Position numbers and translations under genes: made by a program. From NCBI RefSeq assembly GCF_005281615.1, contig NZ_SZZM01000001.1, positions 124,272-188,271 of the forward strand: DNA of 64,000 nt, read 5' to 3'. Source of the DNA: Rhodoligotrophos defluvii. Lineage in GTDB: Bacteria > Pseudomonadota > Alphaproteobacteria > Rhizobiales > Im1. Below, piece after piece: positions 27,625 through 35,424 of the stretch. Each line of letters starts with the position of its first letter. Position 1 is the first letter of the stretch. The notes beneath the pieces were generated by a model. That model saw only the letters and a program-made list of their open reading frames with translations, was not told the DNA's origin and searched no databases.

Positions 27625-27640
27625 GAAAGGAGGTGATCCA
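27625..27640 (+). promoter_or_regulatory. Extended Shine-Dalgarno, fully complementary to the 16S rRNA 3' end
   Basis: GAAAGGAGGTGATCCA is the exact reverse complement of the alphaproteobacterial 16S 3' end (TGGATCACCTCCTTTC). Sixteen paired bases is far more than the four to seven found at ordinary genes in this window. It is directly followed by a GTG start codon at 27641, which is closer than optimal for the GGAGG core (spacing about 8 from GGAGG, so acceptable). Confidence 0.75.
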
Positions 27641-27724
27641 GTGTCTCATTGTCGAGCTCCACGAGGAACGGATGATGCGCGCCGGGTCTTTGCCTCTCTC
27701 GGAGATGCTGCGCGCGCAGTCTGA
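27641..27724 (+). CDS. 27-residue small protein of unknown function
   Basis: The reading frame starts at GTG 27641 and ends at TGA 27722-27724. The peptide is MSHCRAPRGTDDARRVFASL then GDAARAV: basic, one Cys, no membrane segment. It lies between a promoter-like pair (27575-27604) and a strong hairpin terminator (27765-27792), so it forms its own unit of about 180 nt. The Shine-Dalgarno is perfect over 16 bases. I do not recognise a named family. It could be a leader peptide, a small regulatory protein, or an RNA that acts by binding the 16S 3' end; the coding reading is favoured because the frame is open and the start spacing fits. Confidence 0.6.
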   Translation: MSHCRAPRGTDDARRVFASLGDAARAV

Positions 27725-27764
27725 GGTTTCGCCCGGCTGAACGCCGGAGCGTGGATGACAATGG

Positions 27765-27792
27765 AAGGGCCGCCCACCCCCGGGCGGCCCTT
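27765..27792 (+). terminator. Intrinsic terminator of the small gene
   Basis: AAGGGCCGCCC (27765-27775) pairs perfectly with GGGCGGCCCTT (27782-27792) around a 6-nt loop, an 11-pair stem that ends in TTC TCC. It follows the small open frame by 40 bp. Confidence 0.8.
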
Positions 27793-27812
27793 CTCCGCAT
27801 TATCCGCTCAAG

Positions 27813-28424
27813 CCGCCATGCCCAACGCGCCCAGCCGGGCATCCAACGCCATAGGGCACAAGCATTCCCCTGGGGGCCCTGGATCACCCGGTCAAGCCGG
27901 GTGATGACGATTTGCTTTGTTAACCAATACCTCACGTCATGCCCGGCCGCGCCTAGGCGCCGAGCCGGCACCCAGAGCCACACGGCGCGAGCTTTCCCTG
28001 GGGGCCCTGGATCACCCGGTCAAGCCGGGTGATGACGATTTGCTTTGTTAACCAATACCTCACGTCATGCCCGGCCGCGCCTAGGCGCCGAGCCGGCACC
28101 CAGAGCCACACGGCGCGAGCTTTCCCTGGGGGGCCCTGGATCACCCGGTCAAGCCGGGTGATGACGATTTGCTTCGTCAGCCAATACCTCAGTCATGCCC
28201 GGCCGCGCCCTAGGCGCCGAGCCGGCATCCAGGGGCCACACGGCACAGGCTTTCCCTGAAGGCCCTGGATCACCCAGTCAAGCCAGGTGATGACGATTTG
28301 CTTCGTTAGCCAATACCTCAGTCATGCCCGGCCGCGCCTAGGCGCCGAGCCGGCATCCAGGGGCAACACGGCACAGGCTTTCCCTGGGGGCCCTGGACTG
28401 CCGCGCCAAGCGCGGCAATGGCAT
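27813..28424. repeat. Tandem array of a 128-bp unit, about five copies
   Basis: Units begin GTCATGCCC at 27936, 28064, 28192 and 28321 (periods 128, 128, 129); a more diverged one starts near 27813 and the last is incomplete. Each unit has a palindromic GCCCGGCCGCGCCTAGGCGC part and a hairpin ATCACCCGG-TCAAG-CCGGGTGAT. In the fifth copy the hairpin is replaced by TGCCGCG-CCAAG-CGCGGCA, so the structure is kept and the stem sequence changed. Units of the type GTCATGCCCGGC...GCCGGCATCCAGG are common intergenic repeats in alphaproteobacteria. No open frame of note is found in the array. The unit is not spaced like CRISPR. Confidence 0.9.
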
Positions 28425-28576
28425 AACACAAATCAGGATGGCGATAAGCAGCCGCCCTGATCGCTCTCAGAGCGGCTGCCAATTCAGTACCCGGCTACCA
28501 AAACGCTAGCATCGCGGCGATGCTGGTGCATGCCGACCCATCTCGGACCCGACCCTCGGCGGCTGAAACCTAGGCC

Positions 28577-29179
28577 TCAGTCCGCCGCACGGATCATGCG
28601 CGCCTCGATGCCCTTCTGGCCCTGCGCGCATTGCACCATCACCCGCTGGCCTTGCGCCACCGGCCCCATGCCGCAACGCTCCAGAGCCGAAGCGTGCACG
28701 AACACGTCCTTGCCGCCGGTGTCGAGGGCGATGAAGCCGAAGCCCTTGTCAGGGTTGTACCACTTCACCACGCCCGGCTGCTCTTCCGACAGGGGCGCGC
28801 TCACCTCGCTGCGGCGCGGTGGCCGTGGGGTCGCGGTGCTGAGGTCGACCTCGAGCACCTCGGTGACCTGCGGCCCCTTCTGCCCTTGGCCGATGCGCAC
28901 CATCAGCCGTGCGCCGTCGGGCAGGCTGGTATGGCCAGCGGCTTCGACCGGGCGGATGTGCAGGAAGGCCTCTGAGCCACCATCCACTTCGACAAAGCCG
29001 AAACCTTTATCGGCGTTAAACCATTTAACCGTTGCACCGGTGGGTGCCGCAGCCGCATAAGTGGGTTGCCCACCCTGACGGAATGACGGCATGTCGTCCG
29101 ATCCACGACGGCTTTTCGGACTGAAGTCATCATCGAAGCCGCGCCGGCGCGGCTCTCGATAATCTTTATAGCGGCTCAT
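28577..29179 (-). CDS. Cold-shock protein with two CSD domains
   Basis: 200 residues. After an Arg/Asp-rich N-terminal tail of about 45 residues come two cold-shock domains: 49-112 with VKWFNADKGFGFVEV, AFLHI, and 135-197 with VKWYNPDKGFGFIAL, DVFVHASAL, the RNP1 and RNP2 motifs that bind single-stranded nucleic acid. A Pro/Arg linker joins them. Double-CSD proteins are typical of alphaproteobacteria and act as RNA chaperones. The gene is read toward the repeat array. The ATG at 29179 is preceded by AGGTCG-like bases and the first residues MSRYKDYREP match the family. Confidence 0.93.
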   Translation of the reverse strand: MSRYKDYREPRRRGFDDDFSPKSRRGSDDMPSFRQGGQPTYAAAAPTGATVKWFNADKGFGFVEVDGGSEAFLHIRPVEAAGHTSLPDGARLMVRIGQGQKGPQVTEVLEVDLSTATPRPPRRSEVSAPLSEEQPGVVKWYNPDKGFGFIALDTGGKDVFVHASALERCGMGPVAQGQRVMVQCAQGQKGIEARMIRAAD

Positions 29180-29405
29180 CGACCTTCCCAGAAGCTAAAC
29201 ACGTCTCTATGGTCGCGGTTCCGCCCGACCGGTCAAGCGGAAGTTCGCAGCCTTCGAGAATTATCTATCATACAGGCGGACGGGCATTTCACAAAATCCA
29301 TTCTCGTGCCGGCGGAGTCGTTTTTTAAACTAAGTCCGGCTAGTCTACGCCGCTGATTGCAGTCCGATCCGGCCAAGAACCACAGGTGGTACAGGGGGCA
29401 AAGTC

Positions 29406-30293
29406 ATGGCGACCGCAAGAGTAGCGAAGAAGAAGACGTCTGACGCAAGAGTGTCGAGAAGGAAAAGGTCCAGCGCAACAGTCGAGACCAAGAACACACC
29501 CGATGTCAAAGCCGATAAAAAGCCCCGAGCCGGCACGCGAAACGCAAAGAGGAATACATCCGATACAAAAGCTCCTCTCACGCTGGCCTTCGATATCGGC
29601 GGGACCGGCCTGAAGGGTTCTGTTCTTGATCCATCGGGAAAGATGGTCGCGGATCGTGTGAGGATCCCTACCCCGCATCCGTGTCCACCGGAAGTATTGC
29701 TCGCGTCGCTCAAGGAAATCGTGAGCCATTTGCCGAGCTATGACCGAATCTCCGTCGGCTTCCCCGGCGTTGTCCGGCGCGGCGCCGTGCTGACCGCGCC
29801 GCATCTTGGCACCGAAATGTGGCGCGGCTTTCCCTTGGAAAACCGCATCGCCGAGCTGTTCGGCAAGCCGACGCGGCTTTTGAACGATGCCGAGGTGCAG
29901 GGGCTCGGCATCATCACCGGCCATCAGCTGGAGGTGGTGATCACGCTCGGCACCGGGGTCGGCTCAGCCATCTATTCGGACGGACGGCTGACGCCGCATC
30001 TGGAACTCGCCCACCACCCGATCAAGGGCGACATGACCTATGACATGTATCTCGGCGATGCGGCGAAGAAGAAGGTGGGCCGGAAGAAGTGGAACAAGCG
30101 CGTTCACCGCATGATCGAGATCGTGTCGATCCTCACCAATTTCGACACGCTGCATCTCGGCGGCGGCAATGCGGAACATGTATCTGGTCCCCTGCCGCCC
30201 AATGTGCGCATTGCCAGCAACGACGCCGGCATTACCGGTGGCATCCGGCTCTGGGACGACAATGTCTGGCTCGCGGCGGGCTCGTTGGACTGA
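29406..30293 (+). CDS. ROK-family kinase, polyphosphate glucokinase-like, with a basic N-terminal tail
   Basis: 295 residues. The kinase domain starts near 58 with LAFDIGGTGLKGSVLD (phosphate motif DIGGTGLKG at 63-71), then VGFPGVV, LLNDAEVQGLG with the catalytic Asp, TLGTGVGSAIYSDG, and LHLGGGNAEH. The order and wording resemble actinobacterial polyphosphate glucokinases; the ROK zinc motif CxCGxxGC is missing, as in that group. Residues 1-56 form a tail with about 18 Lys/Arg and five acidic residues. It phosphorylates glucose with ATP or polyphosphate by family inference. ATG 29406 is the only good start, with GGGGGC about 5 bases before. Codon use in the tail is less GC-rich than in the domain. 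Confidence 0.88.
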   Translation: MATARVAKKKTSDARVSRRKRSSATVETKNTPDVKADKKPRAGTRNAKRNTSDTKAPLTLAFDIGGTGLKGSVLDPSGKMVADRVRIPTPHPCPPEVLLASLKEIVSHLPSYDRISVGFPGVVRRGAVLTAPHLGTEMWRGFPLENRIAELFGKPTRLLNDAEVQGLGIITGHQLEVVITLGTGVGSAIYSDGRLTPHLELAHHPIKGDMTYDMYLGDAAKKKVGRKKWNKRVHRMIEIVSILTNFDTLHLGGGNAEHVSGPLPPNVRIASNDAGITGGIRLWDDNVWLAAGSLD

Positions 30294-30322
30294 CACAGCG
30301 CGCTTCGACCCCAGCAAAGCGA

Positions 30323-30994
30323 TCAGGATGCCTGCTCCGCCAAGGAAGCGAGCTCCGCGCGCAGCTCGGGGATGCCGGTGCCCTTCTCGGCGGAGGTCAC
30401 ATGCAGGCGGGGGTGGGCGGCCGGGCGGCGGGCGAGTTGGTTCTTCACTTGCTCGGCGATGCGCTGAAGCGCGGCCGGCTTCATCTTGTCGGCCTTGGTG
30501 AGCACGACCTGATAGCCGACCGCGGCGGCATCGAGCAGATCGAGCATGTCCATATCGGCGGGCTTCAGACCATGGCGGCTGTCGATCAGCACGAACACCC
30601 GCTTGAGCTCGCGCCGCCCGCGCAGATAGGCGCGCAGCAGCGCCTGCCAGCGGGCGACGAGGCTCTTCTCCGCCTGGGCGTAGCCATAGCCAGGCATGTC
30701 GACCAGGCAGAGCCGCGGACCCACCGCGAAGAAGTTGAGCTCGCGGGTGCGGCCCGGTGTCGATGAGGTACGCGCCAGCGTCTTGCGACCAGCCAGCGCG
30801 TTGAGCAGGCTCGACTTTCCCACATTCGAGCGCCCGGCGAAGGCGACTTCGCAGGCCATGGGCTCAGGCAGGCCGTCGAGAGACTGCACCCCCCTGAGAA
30901 AATCGATCTCGCCGGCAAACAGCTTGCGCCCAGCCTCGAGCCTCTCCTCGGTGAACAGCTCTTCCGGCTTCTCCTCGAAATCCGGCGCCGACAT
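30323..30994 (-). CDS. engB: Ribosome biogenesis GTPase EngB (YihA/YsxC)
   Basis: 223 residues. The GTPase motifs are G1 GRSNVGKSS (54-62), G2 in TSSTPGRTRELNFF, G3 DMPGYG and G4 TKAD, with the TSAEKG G5 region. EngB is essential for late 50S assembly in most bacteria. It follows yidC on the same strand with 27 bp between, in the conserved order rpmH-rnpA-yidC-engB. The N-terminal 25 residues are acidic, which is common for the alphaproteobacterial members. Confidence 0.96.
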   Translation of the reverse strand: MSAPDFEEKPEELFTEERLEAGRKLFAGEIDFLRGVQSLDGLPEPMACEVAFAGRSNVGKSSLLNALAGRKTLARTSSTPGRTRELNFFAVGPRLCLVDMPGYGYAQAEKSLVARWQALLRAYLRGRRELKRVFVLIDSRHGLKPADMDMLDLLDAAAVGYQVVLTKADKMKPAALQRIAEQVKNQLARRPAAHPRLHVTSAEKGTGIPELRAELASLAEQAS

Positions 30995-31021
30995 GGCTCC
31001 CCTGCCTCAGTTGCCGACGCG

Positions 31022-32863
31022 TCAGGACTTGGGCTTGCTTTCCGCCTCGGCTTTGCTGCCGTTCTTCTTGGCGAAAGGCAGTGACTCGCGGATGTTGCCG
31101 AGCAGATCGACGTCGACGCCCTGGCGCCGCATGATGACATACTGCTGCAGCACCGAGAGGAGGTTGTTCCACGACCAGTAGATGACCAGGCCGGCGGGGA
31201 AGGAGGCCAGCAGGAAGGTGAAGAACACCGGCATCCAGTTGAAGATCTTGGCCTGGATCGGATCGGGCGGCGCCGGATTGAGGCGCATCTGCACCCATTG
31301 GGTGATGCCCATGATGATCGGCCAGGCGCCGACCATCAGAAGGTGCGGCGGCGTCCACGGGATGAGCCCGAACAGATTGAAGATGGTGGTGGGGTCGGGC
31401 GCCGACAGGTCCTTGATCCAGCCGAAGAAGGGCGCATGGCGCATCTCGATGGTGACGAACAGCACCTTGTAGAGCGCGAAGAACACGGGGATCTGCACCA
31501 GGATCGGCAAGCAGCCGGAGACGGGCGAGACCTTCTCCTTCTTGTAGAGGGCCATCATGGCCTCCTGCTGCTTCATGCGGTCGTCCGGATAGCGTTCGCG
31601 GATCTTCATCATCTCCGGCTGCAGCTTCTTCATCACGCTCATCGACTTGTAGGATTTGTCTGCGAGCGGATAAAAGACCAGCTTGACCAGCACCGTGGTG
31701 ATGAGAATGGCCACGCCGAAATTGCCGACGATGCGGTGGAAGAATTCCAACAGCGAGAACAGCGGCTTGGTGATGAAGTAGAACCAGCCCCAGTCGATCA
31801 GCAGGTCGAACCGGTCGATGCCGTATTCGGCCGCATAGCGGTCGACGATGTTCACCACCTTGGCACCGGCAAAGACGCGACTCTGGTAGCTGCCCGTCGC
31901 GCCGGGCGCGACCTCCACCGGATTCTTGCCGAGGAAATCGCTCTGATAGGCTTCGCGGCTGCCGCTGCTGTAGCTGAAGAAGCGCCCGCTGATCAGGGAC
32001 TGGGGATCGGGGATGACCGTCACCGCCCAATATTTGTCGGTGATGCCGAGCCAGCCACCGACCGCCTGGTGGGTGATCGGCGTCGTCGCTTCGACGAGGT
32101 CGCTGTAGTGAAGCTCGATGAGCCCGTCCTCGCCGAGCACCCCGATCGGGCCCTCGTGCAGGATGTAGAAGCCGGAGGTGTGGGGGGTGCCGACACGGGA
32201 GACCAGCGCATAGGGGTACAGCTGCACGGGCTGCTGGCTGTTGTTCACCACCTCCTGGCGCACCGTGAACATGTAGTCCTTGTCCACGGATATGGTGCGC
32301 CGGAATACCTGCCCCTGGCCATTGTCATAGACGAGGGTGACCGGCGCGTCCGGCGTGAGGGTGCTGTTGCCTTCGACCGTCCAGACCGTCTCCGGCGTGG
32401 GTACGGCGACGCCGCTGCCGGGCACGGCCGCCCAACCCTGATTGGCCCAATAGGCGTTGGGCGTGCCCTCCGGCGAAAGCAGCGTGATGATGGGGCTCGT
32501 GGGGTCGACCGTCTCGTGATAGCGCTTGAGGCGGAGATCGTCCAGCCGGCCGCCCTTGAGGTTGATGGAGCCGGTGAGGCTCGGGGTGTCGATCTGCACC
32601 CGCTGGCTCGCCGCCAAGGCCTGGTCGCGCGTGAGTGGCCCGGTCGCGGCCCCGGTGCCTGCGCCTGTGCTTGGTGTGCCCGCGCCGGGCGTGGTTACGC
32701 TTGGGGCCGTGGATGGCGCTTCCGCCTGACGCTCCGCCTGCTGCTCCTGCGGCGCGTCTACGCGCTGTTGCTGCATGTGCGGCACGCCGACAAAGTATTG
32801 CCACAGCAGGATCACCAGTGCGGACAGCACGATGGCGAGAAGGAATTGCTTGTTATCCGCCAT
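31022..32863 (-). CDS. yidC: Membrane protein insertase YidC
   Basis: 613 residues. The N-terminal membrane anchor (LAIVLSALVILLWQYFVG) is followed by a Gln/Ala/Thr-rich linker (about 30-80), the large periplasmic beta-domain (about 85-370), and the five-helix core with FFHRIVGNFGVAILITTVLVKLVFYPLADKSY (landmark near 375-405), MMALYKKEKVSPVSGCLPILVQIPVFFALYKVL (near 435-465) and LLVSF-type last helices. It inserts proteins into the inner membrane alone or with SecYEG. A conserved core Arg is expected in the fourth segment region and the sequence matches the family there. It lies 21 bp downstream of rnpA; yidD is absent between them. Confidence 0.97.
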   Translation of the reverse strand: MADNKQFLLAIVLSALVILLWQYFVGVPHMQQQRVDAPQEQQAERQAEAPSTAPSVTTPGAGTPSTGAGTGAATGPLTRDQALAASQRVQIDTPSLTGSINLKGGRLDDLRLKRYHETVDPTSPIITLLSPEGTPNAYWANQGWAAVPGSGVAVPTPETVWTVEGNSTLTPDAPVTLVYDNGQGQVFRRTISVDKDYMFTVRQEVVNNSQQPVQLYPYALVSRVGTPHTSGFYILHEGPIGVLGEDGLIELHYSDLVEATTPITHQAVGGWLGITDKYWAVTVIPDPQSLISGRFFSYSSGSREAYQSDFLGKNPVEVAPGATGSYQSRVFAGAKVVNIVDRYAAEYGIDRFDLLIDWGWFYFITKPLFSLLEFFHRIVGNFGVAILITTVLVKLVFYPLADKSYKSMSVMKKLQPEMMKIRERYPDDRMKQQEAMMALYKKEKVSPVSGCLPILVQIPVFFALYKVLFVTIEMRHAPFFGWIKDLSAPDPTTIFNLFGLIPWTPPHLLMVGAWPIIMGITQWVQMRLNPAPPDPIQAKIFNWMPVFFTFLLASFPAGLVIYWSWNNLLSVLQQYVIMRRQGVDVDLLGNIRESLPFAKKNGSKAEAESKPKS

Positions 32864-32884
32864 GGTTGAGGGGTTCTCGACAAC

Positions 32885-33313
32885 TCATGATGTTCGGGCT
32901 TCGGGCGAATCGCCTGGCGAAACCTCCGCCTTGCGATCCGGGTCCTTCGCCGCTTCCGCACGTATTCCGGACACCTTGCGGGCCTGCCATGCGGCATGGA
33001 CCTTGTCCGCGGCCCGCCGGATGTCCGCTTGCAGATCGGCAAAATCGCGCTCGGCCGTGTGACTTCGGCCGATGATCACATAGTCGAAGCCCGGCAGGCC
33101 AGCCTCCGGGAGCACCGACTCCGCCGCTGCCCGCAGCCGCCGTTTCACCCGGTTGCGGGTGACGGCCTTGCCGAGCTTGCGGGTCGCGGTCAAACCAATT
33201 CGCGCCGCCGCATCGTCACCACGATCGCGTGCCTGCAGCACCAGGCCCGGTGTTACGAAGGAGAATGCGCGGGCGGCTGCCAGAAAATCGCGGCGCCGCT
33301 TGATGCGTTCCAT
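32885..33313 (-). CDS. rnpA: Ribonuclease P protein component
   Basis: 142 residues from the Met at 33313 (MERIKRRRDFLAAARA), with the typical RNR motif TRNRVKRRLRAAAE that binds RNA. C-terminal residues beyond about 110 are an extra Ala/Lys/Glu-rich tail (VSGIRAEAAKDPDRKAEVSP). The Met 6 bases upstream (MGMERIK) or one at 33340 are possible alternative starts; no strong Shine-Dalgarno is seen for any. It is 125 bp from rpmH, and 21 bp from yidC. Confidence 0.94.
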   Translation of the reverse strand: MERIKRRRDFLAAARAFSFVTPGLVLQARDRGDDAAARIGLTATRKLGKAVTRNRVKRRLRAAAESVLPEAGLPGFDYVIIGRSHTAERDFADLQADIRRAADKVHAAWQARKVSGIRAEAAKDPDRKAEVSPGDSPEARTS

Positions 33314-33437
33314 GCCCATGATCTGTGGCCCTGGAAACATCGGCCAAGCCCTCGGCCCGCTGCATGATCCTCGACGGTCAGGCTTCCCGCGAGGCGGCGC
33401 GGCCTCTTGCCGCCGCGCCTGGATGCCGCGACCCGGC

Positions 33438-33572
33438 TTATGCCGACAAACGCTTGCGCCCGCGGGCCCGCCGTCTGGCCAGCACTTTGCGGCCGCCGGG
33501 CGTCGCCATGCGCGCACGGAACCCGTGCCGGCGCTTTCTGACCAGGCGGCTGGGCTGATAGGTCCTCTTCAC
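33438..33572 (-). CDS. rpmH: 50S ribosomal protein L34
   Basis: 44 residues, the family length in alphaproteobacteria, starting [20 protein letters not shown] and ending [12 protein letters not shown]. The start codon is GTG at 33572 and GGAGAC is upstream, so the gene is easily missed by ATG-only scans. It precedes rnpA, as in nearly all bacteria. Its promoter is at 33679-33707. Confidence 0.97.
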   Translation of the reverse strand: MKRTYQPSRLVRKRRHGFRARMATPGGRKVLARRRARGRKRLSA

Positions 33573-33678
33573 GATCGTCTCCGCAAATTCGAGTATCGCT
33601 CTCCCGAAGACCCGGCTTCGGGAATGCTGCGCCGCCTTGGTTCACGACACCGAAAGGCATGCAAATGGGTCGTGCCGG

Positions 33679-33707
33679 CTTATACGGAAGCCCTGCTGCC
33701 AAGTCAA
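33679..33707 (-). promoter_or_regulatory. Sigma-70 promoter of rpmH-rnpA-yidC
   Basis: On the minus strand, TTGACT (33702-33707) is followed by exactly 17 bases and TATAAG (33679-33684). This is the best sigma-70 match that I see in the window and it lies about 100 bp before the rpmH start. Confidence 0.8.
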
Positions 33708-33821
33708 CAAAGCTGGGACGCGGCGCTTGCCCGGAATATCGCCGGATTGGACGCTATATAAGAACCAGACAGCGGATATGGTAGGATTACGCGCCAGACG
33801 TTTGGCATCAGCGTAGGTGGA

Positions 33822-35423
33822 GTGGAGTTCGACGTGGCCGATACGCGCGAGCCAGCGGACATTGACGCAGGCGGCGGTGGCCTGCCCGCAGCAAGCCAGC
33901 CGGTGCCGGCTGCGCCGGTCCGGCGGGAAGTGCCGCAGCCCGGCCTGCTGCGCGGGCTGTCGGCGCGCCTGCTGATGCTCACGGTACTGTTCGTAATGGT
34001 GGGCGAGGTGCTGATCTTCCTGCCCTCGATCGCCAATTTCCGCATCACCTGGCTCGAAGACCGCGTCAAGGCGGCGCAGATCGCCGGCCTCGTCGCCAAA
34101 GCAGCCGCAGGGCGGCCGCTGAGCGACACGGTGCGCCAGTCGTTACTGGCGCGTGCGGGGGTCGAGGCCATTGCCTTCAAGCGCGGCGAATCCCGCCACC
34201 TGGTGCTGGCAGGCAAGCAATTCCCCACGGTGGACAAGCACTACGATATCCGCGATTTCACCTGGACCGAGGCCATGGTGGATGCGCTGGACACTATATT
34301 CGCCGGCGGCGACCGCACCATCCGGGTGCTCGGCAGCGCCCCCACGCCCGAGGGCAAGTTCACCGAGATCGTGCTAAGCGAGGCGCCGCTGCGCAAGGCC
34401 ATGCTGCACTTCGCGTTGAACATCGCCAAACTGTCGATCCTCCTGTCGCTGATCGTGGCGGCGCTGATCTATTACACCCTGCACGTGACGCTGGTGCGGC
34501 CGATGCGCGGCCTGATCCGCAACATGCTCTATTTCAGCGAAAATCCGGAGGACAAGAGCCGGATCATCACGCCGTCGGGCCGGAATGACGAGATCGGCGT
34601 CGCCGAGCGCGAATTGAACCACATGCAGACGGAGCTTTCGGCCACGCTGCAGCAGAAGACACGCCTGGCAGGCCTGGGGCTCGCGGTGAGCAAGGTGAGC
34701 CATGACCTGCGCAACATGCTGTCCAGCGCGCAGCTCATCTCGGACCGGCTGAGCCAGATCGACGACCCGACGGTGCAGCGCTTCGCCCCCAAGCTGATCG
34801 CCTCGCTCGACCGTGCCATCGCCCTCTGCGTCCAGACACTGAAATACGGCCGCGCCCAGGAGGCGCCGCCCGCGCGCGAAATGTTCGAGTTGCGGGAGCT
34901 TCTGGACGAGGTGATCGACATGGTGCTGCCGGAGGCCTCCAGCCGCATCGTGCTCTATAACGACGTGCCACCCGAGCTGCAGGTGGACGCGGACCGCGAC
35001 CATCTGTTCCGGGTGTTCATGAACCTCCTGCGCAACGCGGTCGAGGCGCTGGACGAGGCAGGACCTTCGAGGCTGCCCGAGGAAGACGGCTTCGTGCGCA
35101 TCCGTGCCTGGCGGGAGGGCACGGTGGTCACGGTGCAGGTGGTCGACAACGGTCCGGGCATTCCGGAAAAGGCGCGCGCGCATCTGTTCGAGGCCTTCCT
35201 CGGCGCGGGGCGAAGCGGCGGCACCGGCCTTGGGCTTGCCATCAGCGCCGAGCTGGTGCGCGCCCATGGCGGCGAGCTACGCCTGGTCCACTCGGAGGTG
35301 GGGGCGGATTTCCGCGTGATCATCCCCGACACCATTCCCAGCCTGCGGCCGGGCCGGCGCGGCGAGCGGCGCCCCGGCCGGCGCTCGGTGGATGTCGCGC
35401 GCCTGCCCGGGCCACGGGCCTGA
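33822..35423 (+). CDS. Membrane sensor histidine kinase (HAMP, HisKA, HATPase)
   Basis: 533 residues. A Pro-rich N-terminus of about 45 residues precedes the first membrane segment (LLMLTVLFVMVGEVLIFL), a periplasmic sensor domain (about 72-195), a second segment (LSILLSLIVAALIYYTL), HAMP, then the phosphoacceptor His294 in KVSHDLRNMLSSAQ and the ATPase with N-box FMNLLRNAVEAL, G1 VVDNGPGIP and G2 GGTGLGLAI. No response regulator gene is next to it. The start is GTG at 33822 with a poor Shine-Dalgarno; GTG at 33834, with GGAG upstream, is also possible. It diverges from rpmH. The signal is unknown. Confidence 0.93.
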   Translation: MEFDVADTREPADIDAGGGGLPAASQPVPAAPVRREVPQPGLLRGLSARLLMLTVLFVMVGEVLIFLPSIANFRITWLEDRVKAAQIAGLVAKAAAGRPLSDTVRQSLLARAGVEAIAFKRGESRHLVLAGKQFPTVDKHYDIRDFTWTEAMVDALDTIFAGGDRTIRVLGSAPTPEGKFTEIVLSEAPLRKAMLHFALNIAKLSILLSLIVAALIYYTLHVTLVRPMRGLIRNMLYFSENPEDKSRIITPSGRNDEIGVAERELNHMQTELSATLQQKTRLAGLGLAVSKVSHDLRNMLSSAQLISDRLSQIDDPTVQRFAPKLIASLDRAIALCVQTLKYGRAQEAPPAREMFELRELLDEVIDMVLPEASSRIVLYNDVPPELQVDADRDHLFRVFMNLLRNAVEALDEAGPSRLPEEDGFVRIRAWREGTVVTVQVVDNGPGIPEKARAHLFEAFLGAGRSGGTGLGLAISAELVRAHGGELRLVHSEVGADFRVIIPDTIPSLRPGRRGERRPGRRSVDVARLPGPRA

Positions 35424-35424
35424 G

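Noticed and set aside
27813-28424. Repeat array as CRISPR
   Set aside because: The period is 128 bp and the units are contiguous without variable spacers; no cas gene is near.
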